The position numbers were made by a program, and so were the translations under genes. Of a stretch of 64,000 nt of DNA, positions 8,905 through 16,919 are shown piece after piece (the first letter of the stretch is position 1; each line of letters starts with the position of its first letter). The notes beneath the pieces are model-generated. The model saw only the letters and a program-made list of their open reading frames with translations, was not told where the DNA came from and made no database searches. The stretch lies in the NCBI GenBank assembly GCA_947166125.1, contig CAMVCW010000002.1:124001-188000 (forward strand), given 5' to 3'. The stretch is from an uncultured Candidatus Saccharibacteria bacterium (lineage in GTDB: Bacteria; Patescibacteriota; Saccharimonadia; Saccharimonadales; Saccharimonadaceae).

Positions 8905-10266
8905 TTACTCTCTAGTCTTATCCAGCGACATAAAGCGGAGCAGTTCTGGGTGGAAGTATAACTCAATCTTCCCCACCGCACCGTGGCGGTGCTTCGCCAC
9001 TAGTAGCTCTGTAATGTGAGTTTCTTCATAATTATCATCGTTTTGCTTGTAATAATCTGGCCGGTGTAGAAACATCACAAGGTCGGCGTCCTGCTCGATG
9101 GAGCCGGATTCACGAAGGTCAGAAAGCACTGGCCGTGGATCATCACGCCCGGTCACGTTACGCGATAGCTGTGCCAAGGCAATGACTGGGATTTCTAGTT
9201 CGCGTGCCAAAATCTTCAACCCACGCGAAATTTCCGTTACTTCCTGCACGCGGTTGCCCTTATAACGGTCAGAACCCTGAATTAGCTGCAAGTAATCTAC
9301 TATTACTATACCTATATCATGATCGTGCATCGCGCGGCGCGCCTTGTTACGAAGTTCTACGATTGTCATTGAACTAGTGTCATCTATGTAGATCGGGATT
9401 TCGTCCATCTCCCCTAGCGCATCACCGATGCGTTGAAATTCTTCGTCCGATAAATTGCCCGTGCGCATTTTCCAGTTATCTACGCCAGATACATCTGAAA
9501 TCATCCGGTCGATAATTTCGTTGGCTGCCATCTCCATCGAGAAAAACAACACGCCTTTTTTATTGATACTGGCAATATTGTAAGCTAAGTTTTGCGCGAA
9601 AGTAGTTTTACCCATGGCCGGCCGCGCACCAATAATCACAAGGTCCCCCTTTTGGAATCCGGCGGTTTTCTTGTCTAAATCGCGGAACCCAGTTTTAAGC
9701 CCTCGGAGCGCACCCTTGTTTTTGTGCAGTTCCTCAATTCTGTCAAACGCATCAGCCAGAAGCTCTTCCATCGGCACATAATCGCTTTTGATGATTTTAT
9801 CGGAGACCTCAAAAAGTGCACGCTCCGCATCGCCGATTAAGCTATCCGCTACGGCGTCGTCTTCGTAGGCGCGGTTGGCGATTTCGGTACCGGCCTTAAT
9901 TAGCCGCCGCCGCACCGAGGCCTTTTCTATAATATCTGCATAGGCCTTGGCGTGTGATGCTGCCGGCACAAAATTAGAAAGCTCTGTCAGATATGGCGCC
10001 CCACCTACTTCTTTTAGCTTTTTCTTAGACTTGAGATCCGATGTAAGAGTGAGTAAATCCACTGGTTTATGCTGATCGTATAAATCCACGATGGCCTGAA
10101 AAATAGTTTGATGCCGCTGTTCGTAAAAATCCCGCGGGCGTAATACCGTGAGTACGTCTGGCAGAACTTCATTGGAAATCATCAAAGCACCGAGTAAAGA
10201 TTTCTCGGCGACTACATCTTGTGGCGGCACGCGGCCGTCTTTACTAGAACGGGTTTTCTCCTCCAT
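8905..10266 (-). CDS. dnaB: Replicative DNA helicase
   Basis: ORF; GARPAMGKTTFAQNLA Walker A; VIVDYLQLIQG; SDLRESGSIEQDADLV. Confidence 0.96.
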   Translation of the reverse strand: MEEKTRSSKDGRVPPQDVVAEKSLLGALMISNEVLPDVLTVLRPRDFYEQRHQTIFQAIVDLYDQHKPVDLLTLTSDLKSKKKLKEVGGAPYLTELSNFVPAASHAKAYADIIEKASVRRRLIKAGTEIANRAYEDDAVADSLIGDAERALFEVSDKIIKSDYVPMEELLADAFDRIEELHKNKGALRGLKTGFRDLDKKTAGFQKGDLVIIGARPAMGKTTFAQNLAYNIASINKKGVLFFSMEMAANEIIDRMISDVSGVDNWKMRTGNLSDEEFQRIGDALGEMDEIPIYIDDTSSMTIVELRNKARRAMHDHDIGIVIVDYLQLIQGSDRYKGNRVQEVTEISRGLKILARELEIPVIALAQLSRNVTGRDDPRPVLSDLRESGSIEQDADLVMFLHRPDYYKQNDDNYEETHITELLVAKHRHGAVGKIELYFHPELLRFMSLDKTRE

Positions 10267-11758
10267 CGTTTTGTACCTCTCCCCCCATTATATCAGAAAT
10301 TTTACTGAGCATTTCGTCCTTTTCGGCATTACTAGGCTTTTCGCCGTATTCGTGGATATTTATCTTCACGCCGCCACTAGCATCTATTAAAATGCGTTTA
10401 TTATTGTCGCGCGAAAGAATAGTTTTAACTATTTTTCTTTCCGGATACAAATGCAATGTGACACCGTCAAACTCGTGCATGGTTTTCATAAGTTGTGAAT
10501 ATACTGCATCGTTCATCGCCTGCACTTTTTCAGCGAAAGTACTCCAATCGAAAACTGCATCTTTGCTAATGCTCGAACCGCCCGCTGATAGAGTGGTGTC
10601 GGTATCTTGACGAAGTGAAGCATTGTCGGATGTATCCTGGTTTGCGACGTCGGTAGATTCTGCGCCTGAAACCTGTTTTTTAGGAAGCATAAAATCCTGA
10701 TTTAAATTTTCAACACCTATATTCCTGCCGGGCCGGACAGGTTCGTCCCGTAGGGACGGTTCTGCCCGCGACCCAGCGTATGAGGTGCTTGAAAATTTAA
10801 GTCCGGCTTCCGAAAAAACAGGTTTGGTTGCTTGTGTATTATTAGCGAGTGCCACAAGCAACTTTGCTTCAGGAAATGGCGCCTTTACTTCGGGAAGTTT
10901 CGCCAGTAGTGGCAAAAGTTCCGGCTTAGGCTCGGCAATAATTTGTGTAATCATTTCTTCAGCCAAGGTTTCGGGCTTTACGCCCGTGTTCAGTAAGTCC
11001 TTCAAAATCGTTGTAATTTTTACAATATTTCCACTAATGTATTCTGTAAGTAACTCGGCGATTTTTTCATCTTCTGGTAGTCCCATCGCCGAAATTACTA
11101 AATCTTTCGTGATTCCTTTGTCGGATAATGTAGAAATTTGGTCTAGCAGTGATAAACTATCGCGGAAAGATCCACCCCCGCGCTTTACAATTATTTTTAA
11201 AGCGTCATCATCTATTTTGATTCCCTCTTTTTCGGCGATAGATTTTAGATGATTTAGCATTGTATTGCTATCGGCAAGCTTAAAAGTGTAAGTTTGCGCA
11301 CGAGAGGTAATTGTAACTGGTACTTTGTACGCGTCTGTCGTTGCCATTATAAAAATCACATGTGCAGGTGGCTCTTCCAAAGTTTTCAAAAGTGCATTAA
11401 ATGCCTCTTTTGTTAGCATGTGTACTTCATCTATAATATATATTTTATATTTACCGCTGGTAGGCGCTATGGCCGCTTTTTCGCGTAGCTCCCGGATATT
11501 GTCAATTCCGCGATTACTTGCGCCATCTATTTCTACAATATCTACATAATCATCTTCTAGCTCATATTTAAAACCATTCACTTCGTGTGCAAAAATCCGT
11601 GCTACGCTAGTTTTTCCTGTTCCTCTCGGCCCGATAAATAGATACGCATGCGAAACCTTGCCTTGTTTCAAGGAATTATCCAAAACCTTGGTTACCTGTT
11701 CTTGCCCGACTACCTCGCTTAACTTGCATGGCCGGTATTTCCGATATAATGCCTTCAT
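10244..11758 (-). CDS. dnaX: DNA polymerase III subunit gamma/tau
   Basis: ORF; YRKYRPCKLSEVVGQE, GPRGTGKTSVARIFA, IYIIDEVHMLTKEAFNALLKTLEEPP. Confidence 0.95.
   Translation of the reverse strand: MKALYRKYRPCKLSEVVGQEQVTKVLDNSLKQGKVSHAYLFIGPRGTGKTSVARIFAHEVNGFKYELEDDYVDIVEIDGASNRGIDNIRELREKAAIAPTSGKYKIYIIDEVHMLTKEAFNALLKTLEEPPAHVIFIMATTDAYKVPVTITSRAQTYTFKLADSNTMLNHLKSIAEKEGIKIDDDALKIIVKRGGGSFRDSLSLLDQISTLSDKGITKDLVISAMGLPEDEKIAELLTEYISGNIVKITTILKDLLNTGVKPETLAEEMITQIIAEPKPELLPLLAKLPEVKAPFPEAKLLVALANNTQATKPVFSEAGLKFSSTSYAGSRAEPSLRDEPVRPGRNIGVENLNQDFMLPKKQVSGAESTDVANQDTSDNASLRQDTDTTLSAGGSSISKDAVFDWSTFAEKVQAMNDAVYSQLMKTMHEFDGVTLHLYPERKIVKTILSRDNNKRILIDASGGVKINIHEYGEKPSNAEKDEMLSKISDIMGGEVQNDGGENPF
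10701..10800. repeat. ~100-bp palindromic element inside the dnaX coding sequence
   Basis: TTTAAATTTTCAACACCTATA pairs with TATGAGGTGCTTGAAAATTTAA (two 1-nt bulges); inner hairpin CGTCCC-GTA-GGGACG; locally GC-rich; translates to KFSSTSYAGSRAEPSLRDEPVRPGRNIGVENLN. Confidence 0.6.
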
Positions 11759-11845
11759 ATATATTTATTATACCCCAGTAAAGTCGTAATTTGTAGGAAA
11801 AAATTCTTAAATAAAATCTCCTAGGTCGGTATTTTGTCCTATTTC

Positions 11846-11951
11846 AAATTGCGGAGCAATTTGCTAAAATAAAAAACGTTTTGGGATTAACCTCCAAAAT
11901 ATTTTCAGAAATTGTTTCTTTGCTAGACTTTCTTTTACAAAAGAAAGTCTA
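11846..11951. repeat. Tandem hairpins (intergenic structured element)
   Basis: CAAATTGC-GGA-GCAATTTG; TTTTGG..CCAAAA; AGACTTTCTTTT-ACA-AAAGAAAGTCT. Confidence 0.6.
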
Positions 11952-11954
11952 AGC

Positions 11955-12476
11955 CTATAGTGCAGCTTCAACGGCGGCCCAAGTCGCCTCTTCGTTGGTT
12001 GCTGGTATTACCACTGACACCTGTGAGCCTTCTCTCAAGTGGAAATATGTCACAGAGGCATACAGAATTTGATATTCTTTACCGGCAACTTCCACAAAAT
12101 ACTTGTCATCATGGTGTACTAAAGTGCCAATTACAGTTTTTCGTTCTACGGGGCCAATTTGTTTATATAGGAATTTGCCATCTTCCGTAATGGTGAGCTT
12201 CATTATGTCACCCTCTACCAACTTAGATTTAGAAGCGTAGTTGGCTGGCACAGGATAATTCTTGCCGTCGGGACCAATCATAATCTGACCATCAAAGATA
12301 CCCTCAATAATCTTGCCTTCTGGGCTAGAAACTACAGTCTCACGTGGCGCAGAAATCGTCTCTCCGTCGCCCAAAATAGAGACCAAAAGCTCTTTTGCGG
12401 CCGACAAATTAGTCTCAGCTTCACTAAGTAAACTTCGTAACCTTTTTATTTGTTTTTCTGGTATTTCAGACATCAC
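11955..12476 (-). CDS. Hypothetical protein
   Basis: ORF with SD GAGG before the GTG/ATG start; no family recognised. Confidence 0.6.
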   Translation of the reverse strand: MMSEIPEKQIKRLRSLLSEAETNLSAAKELLVSILGDGETISAPRETVVSSPEGKIIEGIFDGQIMIGPDGKNYPVPANYASKSKLVEGDIMKLTITEDGKFLYKQIGPVERKTVIGTLVHHDDKYFVEVAGKEYQILYASVTYFHLREGSQVSVVIPATNEEATWAAVEAAL

Positions 12477-12606
12477 CTCGCATCCTGTCTAAACATAGTA
12501 TTAATATTATATTATATCTGTTTCGTCGTAAAGTCAAGAATTTTTTCTAAAAGTTTTCCACCTAAAAAACACCGGTCACGCGCAAATCGTTGTAATTTTT
12601 ACATTT

Positions 12607-13659
12607 TTAATCACTAGCTTTATATAGCCCCGTATGACGCTTACCGTCATAAATCATGGTTGGGATACCTTTCACCCGTAATTGACTTTCTACAATCTTG
12701 CGGTTTTCATTCATTTTATCTGTAATTTCCGGATAGGCGACAATTTTCCGCACCTCTGCCAGTCCATCTTCATCAAAGCCAGCTTTCACTATCCATTGTT
12801 CAAGCTTTGCTACTGCTTCTTCGCGAGAATAGTCTTCATTGAATTTGTTTTGGTATGATATTCCCTCACTATTTTTCTCGGTAAAGATATGATCCAGAAT
12901 TTCTACCGCCAGCCCAGTTCTCAGTTGCTCTGCTGCAAACATGTAGCGCACAATTATTTCTGAATTTTTAAACTTATAGTTATTATCGGCATCCTGAATG
13001 ACAAATGGTACTAGGCGCACATTATAATTATCAAAGAATCCGCTCGCTTTTTGATTGCGATAAGATATCATACACACGGAGCATCCCGGGTCAAAAATAT
13101 CTACTGCTATTGGCTTATTGTCTACATTGTCATTGATGGTTGCATAGTTAAAATCATAATCCTCAGCATTATACGTACGGAACTTATCTGGTATAGCTTC
13201 GAATATCTCGCCCCATTCAGTAAACCACCGACCGGTAGCTTCGATAGGGTTGCTTGGCTCGCTCTCGTCTATCGAACATACTTCTGCACCCAAAGAACAT
13301 GCCGAGGGCTTAGTTACATTGCATGAACCCAGCGCCCAAAGCGCCAACAGGGATTTTATGGCTGTGAGTATCGCCCATACCGCTATAATTACAATCAAAA
13401 CAGAGATAATTTCAATAATTACAGATAATGGCTTCACCCATTTTGGATGCTTAACGATTACGCGACTCAGTAAAGTATTTTTTACATCATCCTTAAACCC
13501 GGTTTCACATTTTTGCAGGCGTACTTTTTTCCATAAGCATCCCCACGCCTTTTTGAACATTTTCCAGTAGGCCTTGCCCACTTTGGGCTTAAAAATCGAA
13601 ATGATTGCCACAAACACGCCAATCAGCGCCAAAATAATAAAAGCAGCTATACACACCAT
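12607..13659 (-). CDS. Membrane-anchored thioredoxin-fold (DsbA/DsbG-like) protein
   Basis: ORF; N-terminal TM segments, FDPGCSVCMISYRNQ CxxC-type motif, C-terminal VKGIPTMIYDGKRHTG. Confidence 0.6.
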   Translation of the reverse strand: MVCIAAFIILALIGVFVAIISIFKPKVGKAYWKMFKKAWGCLWKKVRLQKCETGFKDDVKNTLLSRVIVKHPKWVKPLSVIIEIISVLIVIIAVWAILTAIKSLLALWALGSCNVTKPSACSLGAEVCSIDESEPSNPIEATGRWFTEWGEIFEAIPDKFRTYNAEDYDFNYATINDNVDNKPIAVDIFDPGCSVCMISYRNQKASGFFDNYNVRLVPFVIQDADNNYKFKNSEIIVRYMFAAEQLRTGLAVEILDHIFTEKNSEGISYQNKFNEDYSREEAVAKLEQWIVKAGFDEDGLAEVRKIVAYPEITDKMNENRKIVESQLRVKGIPTMIYDGKRHTGLYKASD

Positions 13660-13677
13660 AATATATTTATTCTAGCA

Positions 13678-14841
13678 CTAATAAATAATTTTTTCCATTA
13701 CCTTTTTGATCTTTGTAATATCTTCTGGGCGATTATGTAGCCCTAGCGAAAATCTAATTAGCGGCGGGAGTCCAAGCACATGGTCCAAATAATAATGTAC
13801 GCAAAAATATCCGGTCCGCGCCATAATATTTTCGCGGCTTAGCGCGTTTCCTAGTAAATGCGAGTCTAGCCCCTCCACATAAAAAGTCATAGTAGGGTTT
13901 GGTTCATGGTTTACCATATGTACTTTTTCTGAACCTTTCAAGAAATCGTACAATTCTTTCGTATTGTTTTCCAGATTTTGCCAGGCTTTTTTAGGCAGCT
14001 TCTCTAGCCATTTCAAAGCAGCACCTAGTCCAACTATTTCACCCCATGCTTGCAAGCCCGGTTCAAAGCGCGTATATCTATGTTCCTTATTCTCTGCCGA
14101 GAGCAAATAACTATCTTTTTCTACATCATCCACCATACCGCCACCCACAAAACTTTGCGTGAGTTTCGGCGTCAGGTCGTCTCTCCATACTATTACGCCT
14201 AGACTCGGTGCATACATTTTGTGTGCTGAAAAACATATCGCATCTGCCTCCACGCCGCGCACGATATCTGACGAATGAGCCATAGCCTGCGCAGCATCAA
14301 TAATCACAATTCCATCCGCCTTATGCACGGCCTTGACTAGTTCTTTAATATTTTTTAGCTTTCGTCCGTCAAAATTGCTCGCGCAATTCACTACTACTAC
14401 GGCTTTGTCGAAGTCATAGTTTGCCAAATTAATCGAGCCATCTTCTTCGCGCGTCATCACTTCACGCGGTAGGCCAGTTTTTTCACTAAATGCCATCGTA
14501 GCCAGAAATGGCGAGTTGTGTTCGATATCGCTCGTCATTACTTTTTTAAAATGATGCACTTCTAGCTGATTTAAAATCAAGTTAATGCCATATGTAGTGT
14601 TTAAAGTAAAGGATACCGTATACTTTCGTGCCGAAAGCTTCAAAAACTTTAGCACCAGCTCCCTAGTTTCTTCTACTTTTTCATCAGTTTTGACGCCCCA
14701 CTTATACTTCACGCGCTCACCGCAAGAATTATGTTCGGTATAATATTCGTTTATTGCATCAATCACTGGCCGCGGGCGCAAACTCTGGCACGCCCCATCC
14801 AAATATACTTCCCCTTCACCCAAATAATCAAAATCGTTCAT
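13678..14841 (-). CDS. Class V aminotransferase (cysteine desulfurase-like)
   Basis: ORF; VVIIDAAQAMAH...DAICFSAHKMYAPSLG PLP-Lys motif; start 14841 preceded by TATAATagaaatATG. Confidence 0.8.
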   Translation of the reverse strand: MNDFDYLGEGEVYLDGACQSLRPRPVIDAINEYYTEHNSCGERVKYKWGVKTDEKVEETRELVLKFLKLSARKYTVSFTLNTTYGINLILNQLEVHHFKKVMTSDIEHNSPFLATMAFSEKTGLPREVMTREEDGSINLANYDFDKAVVVVNCASNFDGRKLKNIKELVKAVHKADGIVIIDAAQAMAHSSDIVRGVEADAICFSAHKMYAPSLGVIVWRDDLTPKLTQSFVGGGMVDDVEKDSYLLSAENKEHRYTRFEPGLQAWGEIVGLGAALKWLEKLPKKAWQNLENNTKELYDFLKGSEKVHMVNHEPNPTMTFYVEGLDSHLLGNALSRENIMARTGYFCVHYYLDHVLGLPPLIRFSLGLHNRPEDITKIKKVMEKIIY

Positions 14842-14877
14842 ATTTCTATTATATAACACCCATGAGTGGAGGTAAGC

Positions 14878-14906
14878 TTGACTTTTTTGAAAAAGTGTGC
14901 TATAAT
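14878..14906 (+). promoter_or_regulatory. Sigma70-type promoter
   Basis: TTGACT at 14878 - 17 nt - TATAAT at 14901. Confidence 0.7.
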
Positions 14907-14977
14907 AAGATAGGACCTTGGAAAAGGTTACTTTAGGGGTGTAGACCACCCTGTTCTTTAAGGAGCTGGTGATTAAT

Positions 14978-15331
14978 ATGTCAAGAAGAGATTCTGTCAT
15001 TGAAGCACTTTGTCAGCACAACACATGTTTCGCGATTGTATTCTTATTCCTTGCGATTGTAGCAATCGCTCGTGAGCATAATATCCTTGTGTTTATTGGT
15101 GATTTAGTGTCCTGTTTTGCGAATTTAATCCTGATTTTTGCCACATACCGTGAATGTCGCGGGGGGGGGGTGCAGAAAGACTCTATCAACGAGGACAAAG
15201 ATGATTTCATTATTAATGTTATTTTGCGGTTTTGTCTTTATCGTCGTCGGCAGTTTCTTCTAACCATAGCCATCCCACAGCCGCCCTATAAGGCGGCTTT
15301 TTCCAACCAAAGAAATATCCCCCGCATATAG
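14978..15331 (+). CDS. Small membrane protein with internal 10-G homopolymer (possible phase variation)
   Basis: SD AAGGAG; two hydrophobic segments; G10 at 15161-15170; one fewer G gives an ORF ending in ...MISLLMLFCGFVFIVVGSFF*. Confidence 0.5.
   Translation: MSRRDSVIEALCQHNTCFAIVFLFLAIVAIAREHNILVFIGDLVSCFANLILIFATYRECRGGGVQKDSINEDKDDFIINVILRFCLYRRRQFLLTIAIPQPPYKAAFSNQRNIPRI
15277..15302 (+). terminator. Rho-independent terminator
   Basis: AGCCGCC-CTATAA-GGCGGCT followed by TTTT. Confidence 0.8.
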
Positions 15332-15356
15332 CAGGGGATAAAGATTAATGTGCGGA

Positions 15357-15434
15357 TTATTTAGTAAATTGTTTATTATCAGATTTTCTTGGGTCGTATA
15401 TTGCCATTACTAATTTTGCAATAGGCAACGGCAT
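15357..15434 (-). CDS. Candidate 25-aa micropeptide MPLPIAKLVMAIYDPRKSDNKQFTK
   Basis: ATG downstream of GGAGGAGG; followed on the - strand by ATCCCC..GGGGGAT hairpin. Confidence 0.35.
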   Translation of the reverse strand: MPLPIAKLVMAIYDPRKSDNKQFTK

Positions 15435-15446
15435 AAATGTACTGTT

Positions 15447-15515
15447 CTATCCTCCTCCCGAGATAAGTCCTATCATTATGACGGCTACTATTGCAATAAT
15501 CATGATTACGAGCAT
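15447..15515 (-). CDS. Candidate 22-aa transmembrane micropeptide MLVIMIIAIVAVIMIGLISGGG
   Basis: SD-like AAGGTGGTGA 5 nt upstream of ATG; uniformly hydrophobic. Confidence 0.45.
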   Translation of the reverse strand: MLVIMIIAIVAVIMIGLISGGG

Positions 15516-15599
15516 TCTACTCACCACCTTATTTAAAATATGGCAAAATAGCCTGTTCCTATATTATAAAACATCAGATATTGCACTTTTTGTCAATCC

Positions 15600-15735
15600 G
15601 TGCTATAATAAAACCGGTTACCAAAGACAGTGGCGACATTAATTCTAGTGTTTAATAATGCCACCGAGGAAATATTCTTGTAATAATTTGGTGACGTTAA
15701 TTAACAATTAGCTAACCAATATCAAAAATAACCAA
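15600..15735 (+). promoter_or_regulatory. rplJ leader (candidate L10 autoregulatory leader)
   Basis: TATAAT then ~130 nt structured 5'UTR (GTGGC...GCCAC and GGTTA...TAACC pairing) upstream of rplJ. Confidence 0.5.
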
Positions 15736-15746
15736 AGGAACTTTTT

Positions 15747-16325
15747 ATGGCAATTTCAAAAGATAAAAAGACTACATTGGTTGCTGATCTTACCGAGCTT
15801 CTTTCTAATTCTAAAATGGTGGTCTACGCCAAATACGAAGGTCTTACCGTAGCAGAATTACAAGAGCTCCGCAAAATGGCTCGTGAAGCAAATATCAAGA
15901 TTAAGGTTGTAAAGAATCGTCTAGTCAAGGTCGCGATGAAAGAAATCGCCGCCTATAAAGACACCGACGCTTCTGGCTTGACCGGTCAATTGCTTTACGC
16001 GCTTGGCACCGACGAAGATTTCGATGCGGCAAAGGTTCTCACGAAGTTCGCGAAAACTCACGCCAAAATGGAACTCGTTGGCGGCTTCAATGGCGAGGGC
16101 GCTGCTCTTTCCAAGGAAGAAGTTACTACTCTCGGTTCCCTACCAACCAAGAACGAACTCATCGCTCAGGTGGTGGATACGCTTTTGTCTGGCATCAACG
16201 GTATCGTTTCTGGCCTAGAAAACAAACCAGAGACTGTTGAAACTAAACCAGCAGAAGAAAAAACCGAAGAGCCAAAAGCCGAGGAAAAGGCTGAAGAGCC
16301 TGCCAAAGAGGAAGCAACTAACTAA
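15747..16325 (+). CDS. rplJ: 50S ribosomal protein L10 with acidic C-terminal extension
   Basis: ORF; L10 fold motifs; C-terminal KPAEEKTEEPKAEEKAEEPAKEE. Confidence 0.92.
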   Translation: MAISKDKKTTLVADLTELLSNSKMVVYAKYEGLTVAELQELRKMAREANIKIKVVKNRLVKVAMKEIAAYKDTDASGLTGQLLYALGTDEDFDAAKVLTKFAKTHAKMELVGGFNGEGAALSKEEVTTLGSLPTKNELIAQVVDTLLSGINGIVSGLENKPETVETKPAEEKTEEPKAEEKAEEPAKEEATN

Positions 16326-16339
16326 TTGATTATGATTCC

Positions 16340-16423
16340 GGCGGGTGGCCGAGCTTGGGGGACCCCCGACGCGCGCAGGCGATAGCCGAGCACGATGGGG
16401 GAAATGCGAGGACAGGACCCGCC
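16340..16423. repeat. GC-rich structured repeat, copy 1 (candidate ncRNA or palindromic element)
   Basis: Outer stem GGCGGGU/ACCCGCC; near-identical core to 37564-37652. Confidence 0.65.
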
Positions 16424-16448
16424 ATAAACCAAATAGAAAGGATAATTT

Positions 16449-16820
16449 ATGGCTACTGATATCAAAAAGTTGGCCGAAGAGCTCGTCAATATGACCGTGC
16501 TTGAGGTTAACGAACTCAAAACATTGCTAAAAGACGAATATGGCATTGAGCCTGCTGCAGCTGTTGTAGCTGTCGCTGGTGGTGCTGACGCTGGCGCCGA
16601 TGAAGGCAAGTCTGAATATGATGTTGTCTTGAAAGATGCTGGCGCACAAAAGATTGCAGTCATCAAGGCTGTTAAGGAAGCTACCGGACTTGGTCTTGGC
16701 GAAGCTAAGGCTATCGTCGACGGCGCTCCTGCTACCGTAAAAGAGAAAGTTGCTAAAGCTGACGCCGAAGCAATGAAGAAAGCTCTTGAAGAAGCTGGTG
16801 CTACTGTAGAGCTTGCTTAA
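16449..16820 (+). CDS. rplL: 50S ribosomal protein L7/L12
   Basis: [50 protein letters not shown]-type C-terminal domain. Confidence 0.96.
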   Translation: MATDIKKLAEELVNMTVLEVNELKTLLKDEYGIEPAAAVVAVAGGADAGADEGKSEYDVVLKDAGAQKIAVIKAVKEATGLGLGEAKAIVDGAPATVKEKVAKADAEAMKKALEEAGATVELA

Positions 16821-16865
16821 TCGCAAATCTATAGAATTTAAGTTAGCTAATTGTATCAATCAAAA

Positions 16866-16891
16866 ATCACCCCGTAAAAGGGTGATTTTTG
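16866..16891 (+). terminator. Rho-independent terminator after rplL
   Basis: AAAAATCACCC-cgtaaaa-GGGTGATTTTT. Confidence 0.85.
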
Positions 16892-16919
16892 CTAGTTGTG
16901 ATATGCTATAATAACACTA

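Noticed and set aside
9000-10240. Plus-strand ORFs antisense to dnaB/dnaX (e.g. 10785-11252)
   Set aside because: Low-complexity Ser-rich products typical of antisense frames to conserved genes; no independent signals.
10660-10690. CCTAAAAAACAGG in dnaX as a programmed -1 frameshift site (gamma/tau)
   Set aside because: The zero frame is CCT AAA AAA CAG, so the X_XXY_YYZ slippery phase is not satisfied.
16322-16859. Reverse-strand ORFs overlapping rplL and the GC-rich repeat (e.g. ...VLGYRLRASGVPQARPP...)
   Set aside because: Antisense to rplL; the shared peptide at 37422-37661 results from the nucleotide repeat, not a protein domain.
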